In this document: positions 22,097-34,500 of the stretch, piece by piece
Layout: every line of letters begins with the position of its first letter
How positions within the stretch are numbered: position 1 is the stretch's first letter
Source of the DNA: Antedon bifida
Lineage: Eukaryota > Echinodermata > Crinoidea > Comatulida > Antedonidae
Length of the DNA: 64,000 bases
Direction of reading: 5' to 3'
Assembly: GCA_963402885.1 (NCBI GenBank)
Contig: OY727095.1
Span: forward strand, 25,921,001 to 25,985,000
Position numbers and translations under genes: made by a program
Notes under the pieces: generated by a model
Seen by the model: only the letters and a program-made list of their open reading frames with translations
Database searches by the model: none
What the model was told of the DNA's origin: nothing

Positions 22097-23860
22097 TTTC
22101 ATAAAGTCTAGTTTGGCAGGGCGACATGTGACATGTATACTGTATTTTAATAATAATTCCTTAATATTAATTAGAAGGAAGGAATTAATAGGAAACTTGA
22201 TTCTTATATTTTAAAGATGTGACCTAGGCTATACCAATTTAAAATTACAATAATTACTATGTTTTGTTTTAAATTTAAAATGTGTTTTTTGTTATCATGG
22301 ACGACGTGTGAATATGTTTTTCACTGGGCCTTCGTTGTATTGTCCTTTGTCACTAATAATAGAGGCCTAGTTTAATATAAATATGCAATAAAATTCATAT
22401 AAATAAAAATTATATTGGAAAGCATGTTTTAGGGTTAATTAAAATTTATTTTATCTATTATTAAATATTTTTAAAATATGCACAGATGCCGGTGAATATT
22501 TTCTGCAATTAAAATTATAATTTTAATAAAAATATAATTTCCGTAAAATAATCTAATTAATTTAGTATTAGTATAAGACTAACATCAATTCTTTTCAAAA
22601 CTACACTGTTTTATTTGACATTGCGTGAACCTGAAAATCGCCAACGAAATGTCAACGATGTTACATCGCCACACATGGATAAGTAGCCTGCTACCAAAAT
22701 TGGGCCCAACGCGACATGCCCCAGTTGTTAGGGCTTTGATTAGTTCACGCACGATTGTATTGATATAGAAAAGATTATTTAAGTTCAGTTTATTAGGGTT
22801 AGATTGATTTTTAGGAGTTTAATTGATTATTTTGCGGTTAGGTCTAGGGATGGCCTAAGCCTATCCCTATTTTATTTATGGGCCTGATTATTGTCCATCG
22901 TCAGTCCTGATTGTTTTAAACAAACATGGTAACAGACCTACCTACTGGGCCTAGAATTGTTGCCTAGCTTTAACAAATCAAAAGACATCTCTTTTTGTTT
23001 TACCCTTTCTTTACACCACCAGTACATTTACACATTACTGATATCGTCTATTATATCCTGTATAATGGTTTTCACAATAGGCCTATTGTTCTTCAAACTT
23101 CTTTTCATAAGAGTCTACAATTAACAATAGTTCTGTAGTTCATTTCCTTTTATGTTTATTGGATTCTGTTCTTTGGTAATTATATTATTGTCTATCTAAA
23201 AAATTAGCAGGCACAGAATAATAAACACACATTCAAGTGAAAATTGTAATTATATCGGGTGCTTAATGAATATTTTGATTAATTTTGAACATGTAAATTG
23301 CCCAATTGAAATGCGTTGTTTTTTTTTCAAATAAGTTAACTCCAGTATGTAAAAAAAATGGAGTAAAGTTACTTTAGGTAACTAATTATAATTATGTTAA
23401 TGATTAATAATTATAGCTAATTCTTTATTTTGTTATTTAGGCCTACATTATTAATAATTGAAAATAAACTTCCAACAGCAAGGAGTTATTTATTTACTTA
23501 TGTGTACACTTTAAGATATTATAGTGAAAATATCTCTATGAGAATACTACCAACTGCACTATCTTCAGAATAGCCAGCAAGTTTGGAATAGCCAACATGC
23601 ATTTTGAGCAGTGGGGTGTGTGTAATAATTAGAATAGCCATAAGGATATCTCAGAAAAATTAGATATTTTATCATAACTTTTGAACTACTGAACAGATTT
23701 TTTTGCAAAAAAGTCTATAATAATTCTTTAAAAAATGCAAGACTATAGCAATCAACTTAATAACAAAAGAGTTATTGTGAATATTACTGAAATTGTGTTC
23801 AGGCAGAATGAGTTTATATCACACTTCCTGTTCACCAAGATAAATTAAACAGATAAAAAT
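22097..23860. other. AT-rich intergenic DNA, no gene recognised
   Basis: Very AT-rich, with short TAGGCCTA patches near 22365 and 23440. I see no exon with family resemblance, no RNA gene and no clear repeat boundary. Confidence 0.5.
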
Positions 23861-24130
23861 TTAATCCTTCTTTTCCACTTTGACTGGTGACTCTACTTGT
23901 AATGTTATTGATTTGGGTAGAGAGGCTGTAAACTCAGAGGAGGAATTGTTGTCTCGTAACAACTGCAAGGTATTCCGGGCGTCCGATATAAGATTGGTTG
24001 CATGGAAAATATCCAATGACCGTTTCTGCAATTTTTTTGCAAGTGGCTTTACAATCTCAAGGACATATATGAAAGTAGTAAGTGTAATTATTGTTGTGAA
24101 ATTTGTGTGACTGATTTTGCCATTTGCCAT
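23861..24130 (-). pseudogene. hAT-type transposase C-terminal relic
   Basis: The 89-residue minus-strand frame contains EIVKPLAKKLQKRSLDIFHA and ISDARNTLQLLRDN. These resemble the helical region of animal hAT and ZMYM-type transposases, where a 'tkkLQkrsLDi..A..li....tl...R' pattern is common. The catalytic residues and the dimerisation domain are absent. A hAT-like terminus lies only ~130 bp to the right, which supports the call. It may equally be a domesticated-gene fragment, but no intact neighbour exons are visible. Confidence 0.5.
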
Positions 24131-24240
24131 GATTTTGTCCTCTTTACTCCATGCCCAACCAATCCAATCTCATTTTGATTGACGATGACCTGTTTTTATT
24201 TTTTTCTCTCCAAAAAACGGGGTCAGGACCCCCGTGAACA

Positions 24241-24270
24241 CCCCCCCCCCCCCCACTGGCTGCGCCCCTG
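24241..24270 (-). mobile_element. hAT-like terminal repeat
   Basis: On the minus strand the end reads CAGGGGCGCAGCCAGTGGGG, a common type of hAT terminus, followed by a long G run (C run on plus). The opposite end is not found. It may belong with the transposase relic at 23861-24130. Confidence 0.55.
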
Positions 24271-24274
24271 GGAC

Positions 24275-24745
24275 AGAAACATCACCCTAACGTCAAAGAT
24301 CAGGCTCTTGCACGCTCTGGCCATCTCTCTGTCACCTTGTAGTAGTACGTATGTGAGTCCTGGACACTCACAGCTGATCTACAGAAACGGATAAAAGCCC
24401 TGGAAACGAGATGATATACCGCAAGATGGAACATCTCATAATAAAGACCATGTCACGAATGAGGAAGTCAGCAACAGGTTCAAGAGAGCAATTGTGAAAA
24501 GCAGAAAGCTGGAGTGGTACGGACACGTGGCGAGATCCAGTGGGCTGGCCAAGCGTACACCATGTACCAGGAGGGAGAAGGAGACAGACAGAGAAAGAGG
24601 TGGGAAGACAACATCAATGAATGGACAGGTTTGACCTTTGTTTACTCACAACGAGCTACAGAGGACAGAGATCGATGGAGGAGGATTGTCCAAAAGTCAG
24701 CAACCCTATCAGGGGTTAGGAGAAGGAGACTGAACGGAACTGATT
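24275..24745 (+). pseudogene. RTE-like LINE reverse transcriptase C-terminal fragment
   Basis: Plus-strand peptides in alternating frames match the C-terminal tail of a widespread animal LINE: LTSKIRLLHAL, then VTNEEV, RKLEWYGHVARSSGLAK, RQRKRWEDNINEWTGL and EDRDRWRRIVQKSA. The order is as in the family, but at least two frameshifts and a stop (after LIYRNG) interrupt it. The catalytic core is absent, consistent with 5' truncation. RTE-like is my best label for the clade. Confidence 0.75.
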
Positions 24746-25535
24746 ATATACCGGTAGCCCCTCCTCCTCATTGTTGGAATCACTTTTCAGTCTGGAGTAC
24801 GCCCTCTAGCCTTCGGCTTATTACACCTCTACCGGCCGCAGAACCTCATCATATTTGAGTTTAGTGTATTATGATATGCGTATAATATAAGGTAGGTCTC
24901 TATTTTTAGGATTTTATATTGAATAAATAATAATATTAATAAAATTGTATTAACTAACACTGTGTGTGCGCCTCATTTTTGTATTATTTGTAATGATTGT
25001 TAATTATTAATAGGCTAGGCCTAGCCTAGTAGGCCCCTATTTATTAATATATAGAGTCTAGCCTAGCTAGTAGGCCCTCTAGAGGGCCTAGAGATAGAGT
25101 GTCGCTCACTGGATTTAAAAATTGGCGGGCATAACGTACATAAACACTAACTATGCGATAATGCGATATTACTTGATTGTCTCTCTGTGCATGAGTTGTG
25201 GATAAAGCATGGATTAAGGAGAAATTAATTTAAGAAATCAAGTTAGGAATAAATTAGGTATTTTATATTAAGAATTTTTATAAAACACTACGTTTGAATC
25301 TTCAACATTATTACACGCTGTGTGTCTAAGTGCGTGAAAGCTGGCTCTGCATAAACATCATTCGCGTAACATGCCTCATGTGTACATGTTGTGAAAATAT
25401 TTCGTGCCATAAGTATCAAAGGTCAAAACCTTATGTTTTCGGTTATTATTCAACAAAATGTATAAAAACAGTAAATATAAAATATGTATGTTCTGAACAT
25501 TTTAACACCAATATCAAGACTCTGTAATTTTTAGT
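24746..25535. other. Intergenic DNA, no gene recognised
   Basis: Holds the tail region of the RTE-like fragment and a TAGGCCTA-rich patch at 25010-25090. Nothing else recognised. Confidence 0.5.
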
Positions 25536-26374
25536 TACCATATATTTCGGTGTATAAGTCGCACCTGTGTATAAGACGCACCCCCTAACTGAGAGTAAAA
25601 TATCGGTATTTTTTATATCGTCGATGTATAAGATGCACTTTATATTTCATCAAAACAATGTTTTTTTAAATTGTAATCAATATTATTGTAATAATATATT
25701 TTGTTATATCTACTACGGCGTCCTTTATTTAGGTTTTTTCTTACCTAGGCTCGGCCGCAGCCAGCCTCAACAAGTTCTTTCTAACTTGTTATTCATGAGT
25801 TTCGCACCCGTAACATCGAGTGCATGACCGTGTGTGTAACATGCACGTGTGTGGGCTAGCCTCGCTTGATCATTTCGAGAGGGCGCACGTTTTCATGGAC
25901 AATCGTATTCGATCTATGTATCCGAGAAGTGTGTACGCTAGGTCCATGCTAAATCAACTGGAGAATATACTAGTCGAATACCGTACACCATGTGGCCGCC
26001 AAGAAGGGCTTGCGCTGGGGGTACGGCGGTCATGCGTATAACTATAAATAAATACTAGCCTAGGCCTATTCCAATCGTAAACGTTTACAAATGAAATTTT
26101 ATCGGAGCGCCTAAAACAGCTCCATAATGAACAAATCTTTTCATCATATTTAGTGTAACATCACGCTAAAATGCCTTGAAAACTAGGCAGAAGCAGGTTG
26201 CTGTTACGTTAGTACACTGTAGCTAGGCCTAGCCTACTCAGGCCTAGCCAACGAGGTGACGATATGTACAATCTGTGTGGTGAGGCATTTATGTTCGGTG
26301 TATAAGACGCACCCTTAATTTTGAGGTCAAATTTGCGTGTCAAAAGTGCGACTTATACACCGAAATATACGGTA
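25536..26374. mobile_element. DNA transposon with ~29-bp TIRs (TACCRTATATTTCGGTGTAT)
   Basis: The left end TACCATATATTTCGGTGTAT continues AAGTCGCAC. The right end is its inverse with a single A/G difference. Just inside each end, GTGTATAAGACGCACC is repeated, so the ends have a double-motif layout. TA stands at both outer edges and may be the target duplication. The 0.8-kb interior has no transposase. Confidence 0.75.
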
Positions 26375-27181
26375 CGTTGATATGAACATTTTTTTATGTC
26401 ATATATGGGTCAAAGGTCACAAAATGGAATTTCTGATGATTCAATAAAATATTTAAAAAGGGTAAATATAAATATGTATGTTCTGAACATTTTCTGATTT
26501 GCAGTTACGTAGATATATAAACGTCATTCCATATACAGTATGTCAAAGGTCAACAAAATGTTCAAAAAGTGTAAATAAACATATATTTTGAACAATTTGA
26601 CACCAAATACAGCTGTCTACTACAAGTGGTTACCGATTTTTAAGAATTGGCGGCCATTTTTCTTAACGTCAAAATTTTAAATCTTTGCGGTAGTCCGAAT
26701 TGAGTAAACTTGTGTTTTTTCAGACCATATTTTATTGTACTACATCAAAAAACATTTTCTTGCAATTTTTTTGGGGTTAGGCCCTATATTTTCATATTTT
26801 GACCCGACTAAGTCTAAATCTCAGTCGTCAGGGCACCTATTTAGGTAGTGCATGCGCACTTAATTTATGAGATAGATAGACCGCAATTGATGGATCGTAT
26901 TTTACCATTTGCACAATTCACCCATACAGTATGTAGTGCAATGTGCAACACAATGGTGAAGCTGAGTTGTTGTCGTTTTATCTGTAATTTTCATGCAATT
27001 CATCTACAAAACCATGAATCATATGACTTTATCTTATGCAAAATGTTAATTTTTTAATAATTATAATTTGGTTATCTTTAGTATAATCTTATTGCGTCAC
27101 GGGCACGGTTAACACTGAGTTAGCATACGTTGTTGTTATCTTATACCTCACGGTTATAAATAATTCACTATGAAGTTTGGA
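26375..27181. other. Intergenic DNA, no gene recognised
   Basis: Contains a stray arm (GTCAGGGCACCTA, near 26826) of the hairpin family arrayed at 27182, and a repeated GTAAATATAAATATGTATGTTCTGAACATTTT-like phrase near 26461 that also occurs at 25470. No exon recognised. Confidence 0.45.
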
Positions 27182-27575
27182 GTGCCCAGACGGATGATAT
27201 TTATAAAGTACCATCTGTCAGGGCACCTATAGTTAACATTACAGTATACGTTGTTAATTCACTGTGAATCTGGTAGTGCCCTGACGGATGATATTTATTA
27301 AGTATCATCCGTCAGGGCACTTATAGTTAACATTATACGTTGAATTCACTGTGAATCTGGTAGTGCCCTGACGGATGATATTTATTAATGTATCATCCGT
27401 CAGGGCACCTATATTTAATAATTATACATTAATTCACTGTGAATCTGGTAGTGCCCTGACGGATGATATTTATTAAGTATCATCCGTCAGGGCACCTATA
27501 GTTAACATTATACGTTGAATTCACTGTGAATCTGGTAGTGCCCTGACGGATGATATTTATTAAGTATCATCCGTC
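27182..27575. repeat. Tandem array of five hairpins with 18-bp arms
   Basis: Each unit contains GTGCCCTGACGGATGATA, an 8-10-bp AT loop (TTTATTAAG) and the exact inverse arm. Hairpins lie at 27182-27226 (imperfect), 27276-27320, 27363-27408, 27451-27495 and 27538-27575 (right arm cut). Between them runs a shared linker (CTATAGTTAACATTATACGT then TGAATTCACTGTGAATCTGG). The period is 87-94 bp. Middle units have perfect stems, so a transcript would form a chain of stem-loops. Confidence 0.92.
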
Positions 27576-27729
27576 TAAATGTACTTTGGAATGGAAAATT
27601 ACTATTAATGACTTTAAAATGTTTAAAACGGTGTCCAACATATTTCACCTCAAAATTGACTTTTAATAATACAACCCATTCTAAAGGCACATGAAGCCAA
27701 AGCCATAATGATTTAGTTGTCCCCACCTG

Positions 27730-28040
27730 GAATATTTGTCAAGGCAAAAAATCTTTTACTCGAATCGTTCATCTAAAAGTTGGAATGAACTTCCAAATGA
27801 ATTAAAAATTAACTTTAAAAATATGTCAATAACTTCATTCCAAAATACAAATTTATACACAACAGTTTTCTTTTCTAAAATTGATTTCTATTTTTAATGT
27901 ATATTTTCTCTATTATTTTGATTACTCTACTTTATTATGTTTGTTAAATGATATCCAATTACTGTACGACTTTGAAAATCAGTGCACTAGTACTGAAAGT
28001 GCCTGCACAATAAAGAAAGAATAAATAAATAAATAAACTT
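27730..28040 (+). pseudogene. CR1/L2-like LINE 3' end
   Basis: A plus-strand frame reads NRSSKSWNELPNELKINFKN and then MSITSFQ to a stop near 27895, the conserved C-terminal WNxLP region of CR1/L2-like reverse transcriptases. The 3' UTR ends in AATAAATAAATAAATAAA near 28035. Strong 5' truncation is usual for LINE copies. It lies about 270 bp upstream of the first coding exon of the RGS3-like gene, so promoter or 5' UTR may sit in or beside it. Confidence 0.7.
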
Positions 28041-28311
28041 CTTTATTTTTGAATTTTGGCTTAATATAACTTGGGGAGTGGGATGCAGTCGCATCATGTG
28101 CATCCCTGGAGTCACCCCAGATAGAAATGAAAAATATTGATACGCATCTCTGCACACAGCTCCGAAACACAGAAATGTTTGCCATGCTATTATGTCAGTA
28201 TTACTAGAAAAAAAATGGAAAATTTTGAAATTGATGTATAAATGCTCATGAATATTATTTAAATTAATACCATATTTGTATTGTAACAGGAAAGTACTAC
28301 AGTAAATTAAC

Positions 28312-28537
28312 ATGGCAATGCTAATAAGCAAGCGTTCTCTGGAAACATCTCTAAAAAATGATGGTGCAATTGAATTATCAAGAAATCAAGTTCGCTCAAC
28401 TAGCAAGAGACATTTTTCTGAAACACAACATGCTAAACGACGTAGGATTGAGAAACAGAGTTCTATGAAACTGCGAAGAGTGTCTTCAATGAGGAGGAGA
28501 CAACTACGAGCTGCTGGTATAAGCTCACAAGATCAAG
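28312..28537 (+). CDS. RGS3-like: RGS3-like exon 1: basic N-terminus
   Basis: The ATG at 28312 is the first Met after an in-frame TAA at 28303-28305. The 75 residues are very basic (HAKRRRIEKQ and RRVSSMRRRQLR), with an RRVSS string that fits a basophilic kinase site. The donor after CAAG at 28537 is GTTAAA, a weak match. Without splicing, the frame would stop two codons later. Splicing gives QDQ-G-QLKIMI, which aligns with the GQGQL start of the RGS3 C2 domain and supports the donor. An AG at 28288-28289 could mark an upstream noncoding exon. Confidence 0.75.
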
Positions 28538-31500
28538 GTTAAACTATACATTGTTTTAAATTTTATTGACATTTTCTATTACCGTACTGACGCTGCTATT
28601 AGTCAGGTCGCTTAGGTCCTACAGTATTTTTGGCCATATTGTGCACTTTGTGACAAAAGCACCAAACTTGGCACAAACCTTCTTTAGGACTAACAATTCT
28701 AGAAGGGGTGCCCAAAAATTCGAACAATTTATTGACGTCATTTTGACCACGGCCATTTTTAATATATTATGTAGCTGTGTAAAAATATTTAAAAAATATA
28801 AATTACATAAATATGTCAAGTTTGGTATCAAATTATAGCTTATGACACTAACTAAGAAACTAACTAACATGAGAAAAATATAATTTCACAAAATGATGTC
28901 ATCAAAGCCACACCCAATATATATTACATAAATTCTAAAGTTAACTGACTTTGAGTCAAAGTAACCAGTTTGTTCAACATGATTTTTTAGGTTTTCATAC
29001 AAGTGCTTAAGTTATAGATCTCCACTATTTTTATTTTGTTAGGTTTTTATTTACATACTTATTATTTATTTATTTTAAAAATCCCTGCTTTTAAAAAAAA
29101 TCCGAAATTACAGCAGGAATGTCATTTCACCAAACATTTGGGTCTAAAATTTCTCAATAATGCTCTCAATTCCAACATTAAGTAAATTCTATAGAGGTAC
29201 TGTATACTAAACTATGTAGGAAATTAAAATATACAAATTATGCAATTGAATTAAAATTTGTTTGTTTCAACAGGTCAACTGAAGATCATGATAAACTGTG
29301 ATAATTCTGCTATATTTGTTAATAGTAAGTTTTATATTTTTTTCTTCTACCATAATCAAATCAACAGGATGCAGGATGAGATAATAAATATTTCCATTCA
29401 ATTAATCACTATGCTAAACATGTGTACACGAACCAGTAATTTACCAATACCAGCCAAGCAACTTTGACAACCAGTATCAGCCATGACCAAGGCTTCATTT
29501 TTTGGAGCACTTTGTGAGAGGCTATACCCCAGTGCTTGATAGTCCTCTAGTAAGGCTTGTACCATAAGCTGGGTGAATGGATGCGGTCCTGCTTTCTTTC
29601 GAATCCAAGTGTCATTCAAGTCATCATATATGTGATGGTCAAGAGCAAGAGGCCGAGCAATGACCATATCTGCATGGAATGTTGTACACAACGCTGTGGT
29701 ACTGTTAGCATCACCTTTCCTTGACGAAGATCGACAGACTGATTCAATATGATGTTTAATTTTTAATGCCACATTTGGAAGAGGTTTTACCATAGGCAGG
29801 CATAACTTCCTGCGCATCGTTGGTGAACTCCTCGCACCATGTCCTTTATTGCCGCAATATGTACAAATGGGGTCAGAGCCAATCTGTTGCTTCTGCAGTT
29901 GTCGATATGAGCTGCTGGCCGATGCTCCTGTAATTGTAAGACGAGACGAAGAGCGCTTACCAGCTTCTTTTGCCTCGATATACGAAATTACAGCTTCCAA
30001 TGTTGCGCTCCCCAAGTAGGTGAAGCTGAATCTTCTGATCTGCAAGGCCACGTATCAAAACATCTTTCACCATCTCATCCGAATAATAGATATCGGTCTG
30101 GCAATCCGTACACTTTACAGTGAATTTGCAAACAGACGACTGTCCACGAACAGTGCAGCAAATGACCATATAATTTCATCTCGATCTTGAAGCATGTCTT
30201 GAAGAGTTACACGGGCAACCATGCGATTCTCCTCTCTAACAGCTAACTTCTCATTCCAGCGAGGATGTCAGCTTCGGCCTTTGTAGTTAATATACCTGTG
30301 GTCTATCGCATCAGGTTTCTTCTTAGCTGATCATCGCAGCATTCCAGCAGCTGAAAGTTTCTTTCCTTTCCAGTGACTTTGGTAGCTTCCGCATACTCAT
30401 TCCACCTTGACAGGAAGTAGTCCCACTCCTCACTGGTTCCTGCTGATGATATCGATGGCCGTTTAACCTGTTCAACTTTAGTCTGGTTCGAAGCAGAGTG
30501 TGAGGTGGCATGTGCAGTAATCAGTGCAGCAACTATGGCATCTCTCAGGTTATCCGGAGTGGTGTATAGATATCCATCTATCGGGCAGGTCACGGCTGGC
30601 ATCGTTTTGTTCATAAATAAATCTCAAAGACTATTTGGTTACCAATACATTTATTGAACAATACTATTGTAGCCAATGAACAAAAGGTGAATAGACTTTA
30701 AATTCAATAGATATGCCTATAGCAAGATACACTCTATACTCTAGTAAATAGGTGTCATAATGGCCATTAATGAATATGCATATGTTATTCTCTAAATGTC
30801 AGATTAGCTCAATCTCTCACCATCATCCATCTGAGGTGGTATGGAGGGCAAATTTACCTGCTAGAATACGCATTTGCCGAGACTGCTGACCATGAATTAT
30901 TTTAAGTTAAGAAATTCCAGAACTGTTGATGAAAAACAAACCAACATTGTCACATTCACCCACCCCTCTAACTCCCATTTATGAAATGTTTACAAGTTGT
31001 TTCTAGGCCAATTTGCTGAATCCCAGTTTGCTGAATCCTAATTATTTGCCGGGTCCAGCTTGACGACAGAAAATGGAAATTACCATTTATATACGTTCAA
31101 GTCAAACAAAATTTAGATTGTTGACTGTAATACTATTTCATACTTGTAATATTTCATTCTATGATATAACTTTATGGCATAATTAATAAAGTATGTTACC
31201 TTACATGTCTTTGTATTTTGCAATGTCTTGTAGTCATGTAGCCAAGCGAATCCCACACATTGAAAGCTACGGTCGCACCACAGAATGCAGAGAGGCATGA
31301 TAAAAATACGGTTCCTAGAATACAGCATTCTAGATAATTAATATTTAATAATAAGCCCAGCTATTTTAAGCCTACTGTACATTGTTAAGCAACACAATTC
31401 ACATTAGTTTAAAAGTACTATTATCAAAAGACATACTTGTAATATTTCATTCTATGATATACTTTATGGCATAATTAATAAAGTATGTTACCTTACATGT

Positions 31501-34500
31501 CTTTGTATTTTGCAATGTCTTGTAGTCATGTAGCCAAGCGAATCCCACACATTGAAAGCTACGTTCGCACCACAGAATGCAGAGAGGCATGATAAAAATA
31601 CGGTTCCTAGAATACAGCATTCTAGATAATTAATATTTAATAATAAGCCCAGCTATTTTAAGCCTACTGTACATTGTTAAGCAACACAATTCACATTAGT
31701 TTAAAAGTTTGAAATGCATCACTTCCACCTGTATTCTTGGTAGCAAATCACTCTTTTAATATTTAGTGTTTTCATTTATAATTATGAATTTAAATATTGG
31801 ACAAGACTAAATACAAAATGCTCTCCAGGTTTTGTCTATACTTTCAGAATTTGTCATAGAAATTGTGATAAGACCAAGCTAAAAAAAGTAATATTACAGG
31901 TTTAAAAATTAATTTTTATTTTGCGAAATCAAGATTTGAATAAAAATGTAAATTATTACACTTGCAAATTGTCCCAAATTATCCTTTATGGTGGCCCTGG
32001 TATTGCGGTGCGATATATGAGCTGAAATAAATGGGCTACTATTTTTAGGCTAGCAACAGCAACAGTAAGTAACAGTAATAGTGACTTGAAAAAAGATAGA
32101 TCAAGCCCTGTAGTAAAATACATAATGATTCTTTCAGAATTAGAACACTGTAATGTATTGCGATATAATTTTGTACTCTTTATGATGTCATTACTTTCTG
32201 TTTTAGTTATAGCTGCTAGGAAACTAATGTTTTCAGAAAAACGAGTCTGCAATCCATATGTAAAAGTAAGTACATCATTGAATCATGTGTTTACAATTTT
32301 TTGCTGAGTATGGATTTTTTATAGTTTTCATTATTGTTATATGGGTAAGATTTGTTATAAATATATTACTGTGTTAGCAATGTGAGTGGTTAAAACTGAA
32401 GATAGTCATAGTTTGATGTCCTATTAGGAAAAAAATGATTTAATCTCTAAGGTCATTGTAATCACCACCGTCATATAATACTGGTATTCTTGATACATTT
32501 TCACATGCATGGATGTAAACATTATAACAAATAGTTTACATGTGAAATGAGTACAAGAATATGTGTAATGTATGAATTCCTACATTTTTTAAGGGGAAAG
32601 TGGGGAAAAGTATTTATAGTTTTAAAGTCTCTACCATGTAATGTTGTGACTTATGAATTAATGTACAATATATTAGTATTCTCAAATGTTTTCAGTACCA
32701 ATTATATCACATGTAGGCCAAACAAACAGTTTTTATTCCTAGTAATAAATTGTCTATAAATAAAAACATTTAAATTAATACTGTTTTAAGGTACTATTAA
32801 GAAATTATGATCAAGAAAATGGATGTATCTGGAAAAGAACAAAGACTATAGAAAACAATAGAAATCCAAGGTTCAATGAGCAGTTTACTTTGTAAGTACA
32901 TTTTTTTTTGTGGAAAAAGCAAAATATGTTCCTCGATTCTTGAGGTTGATGGTGGTGACGCACAACCACTTCATCTACGAACATTAGTCAATCATTAAGT
33001 GTAGCCCATGGCCTGCCATTTTTCTCTAAACATGGAATAGGAAGAACACTGTATAGAAAGAAGTTTTTTCAACAGCGAAACTAAGCCATTCACTACTCAT
33101 CAGCTTCAACAAATACTATTGAACTTTAAATTAAATGAAGATCTTACAAATATATGACACTTTTGCACAAACTCATTAACCACAAAGTGGTCACTTTCAA
33201 AGCCCAAATAGTTTTCCATGACTTCAAAATGTTGTGCAAAAAAGTCATCAATATTCATTTATTATAAAGGGCAATTTAATATATTGTGATTTTTAATCAT
33301 TTTTTAGTGCACTTAAAGAAACTCCAAGAAATGGAAGAATTATCATATCAGTCTTTAATAGATTTGGAACAAGGTAGTTACATATTTCATTCTGTATGTG
33401 GTAGATTTGATTTGATTTTCGTTATCTGTATATCAAAAATCGTAATTCCTTGTTTTGACTATTGTAGTTCTGTTTGGTGTAATTGTAATGATATTAACTC
33501 ACTTTAAGTAATTCTAAATTGACTTGCTAGGTTACTTCTATTTGCTGACATTACCACTCCGGTAAATGAATTAATGTTATCACTTAAAAGGAAGAAACTT
33601 ACAGACAAATGGCATGAGCAATTTAATTGTTGATGCTAGTTTTTAAATGTTGAAAAGATATTGCTCCTTCATATCTATCAACCCAGTTTCAATTTATGCA
33701 CACCACTCATCATAAAAACACACATAGTCAATGATCAAATACCCTAGTTACTCCAACATGGACAATTTACTAGGTAAAAGGACCTTCCTCTACCGATCGT
33801 CGAAACTATGGAATAACCTCCCAATAATGATTGATTTACGCCAGAATTACCAATTAATGAATTTAGAAGTATTTAAGAGCAATTTTAGTTTTTTTTTGAC
33901 ATATGTATATATTATGCTTTAATTTTGTAGTTAAGTCACAAATCTGGACCTCATAGGAGACCAGTACTTATGTATTGAATGAGTTTTCCAGAATAAAGAA
34001 AGATATGAAATGAAAAAATACATGCAAATGTTTTAAAATGTATTTTGTGTTCTACTTTTTGCAGGAATGAATTTTTGGGCTGTATGTCGTTTGGTACAAA
34101 AAGTCTGCTTTTCAAACAGAAAGTATGTAATGAATTTCTAAATACTTATTGCAAATATTTTTTAAACAAAGCTAAAAATAGGGATGAAAATACTGTAAAG
34201 CCTAAATCACTAAAATAAAGGGCATGTGAATTTCCAATGTTGTTATCAAGTTGTTTACACTCAGGCCTATTAGCTAGCCCAATACTGTCTTGGCCTATAC
34301 AGTGTATGAATATGAAAATATGAATAAAATAGTTATAATCTTTTTTTGTACATTATAATATTTACGATCACCGAATATCATATACATTGTTTTGTTCAGA
34401 TGTAATTAAAACATTAAAGAAACAAATTGCAGCTATTTGAAAATGCTACGTCCTACTCAGCCTGTGCCTGAAGAAATTCCTTCTCAGTCGATTCATCGCT

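Noticed and set aside
27182-27575. CRISPR-like spacing of the hairpin array
   Set aside because: The linkers between hairpins are themselves repeated, so there are no spacers. It is a tandem repeat.
29398-30614. A possible domesticated gag or retroviral gene
   Set aside because: The pieces need at least three frame corrections, and no splice sites or intact frame supports domestication. It is a relic.
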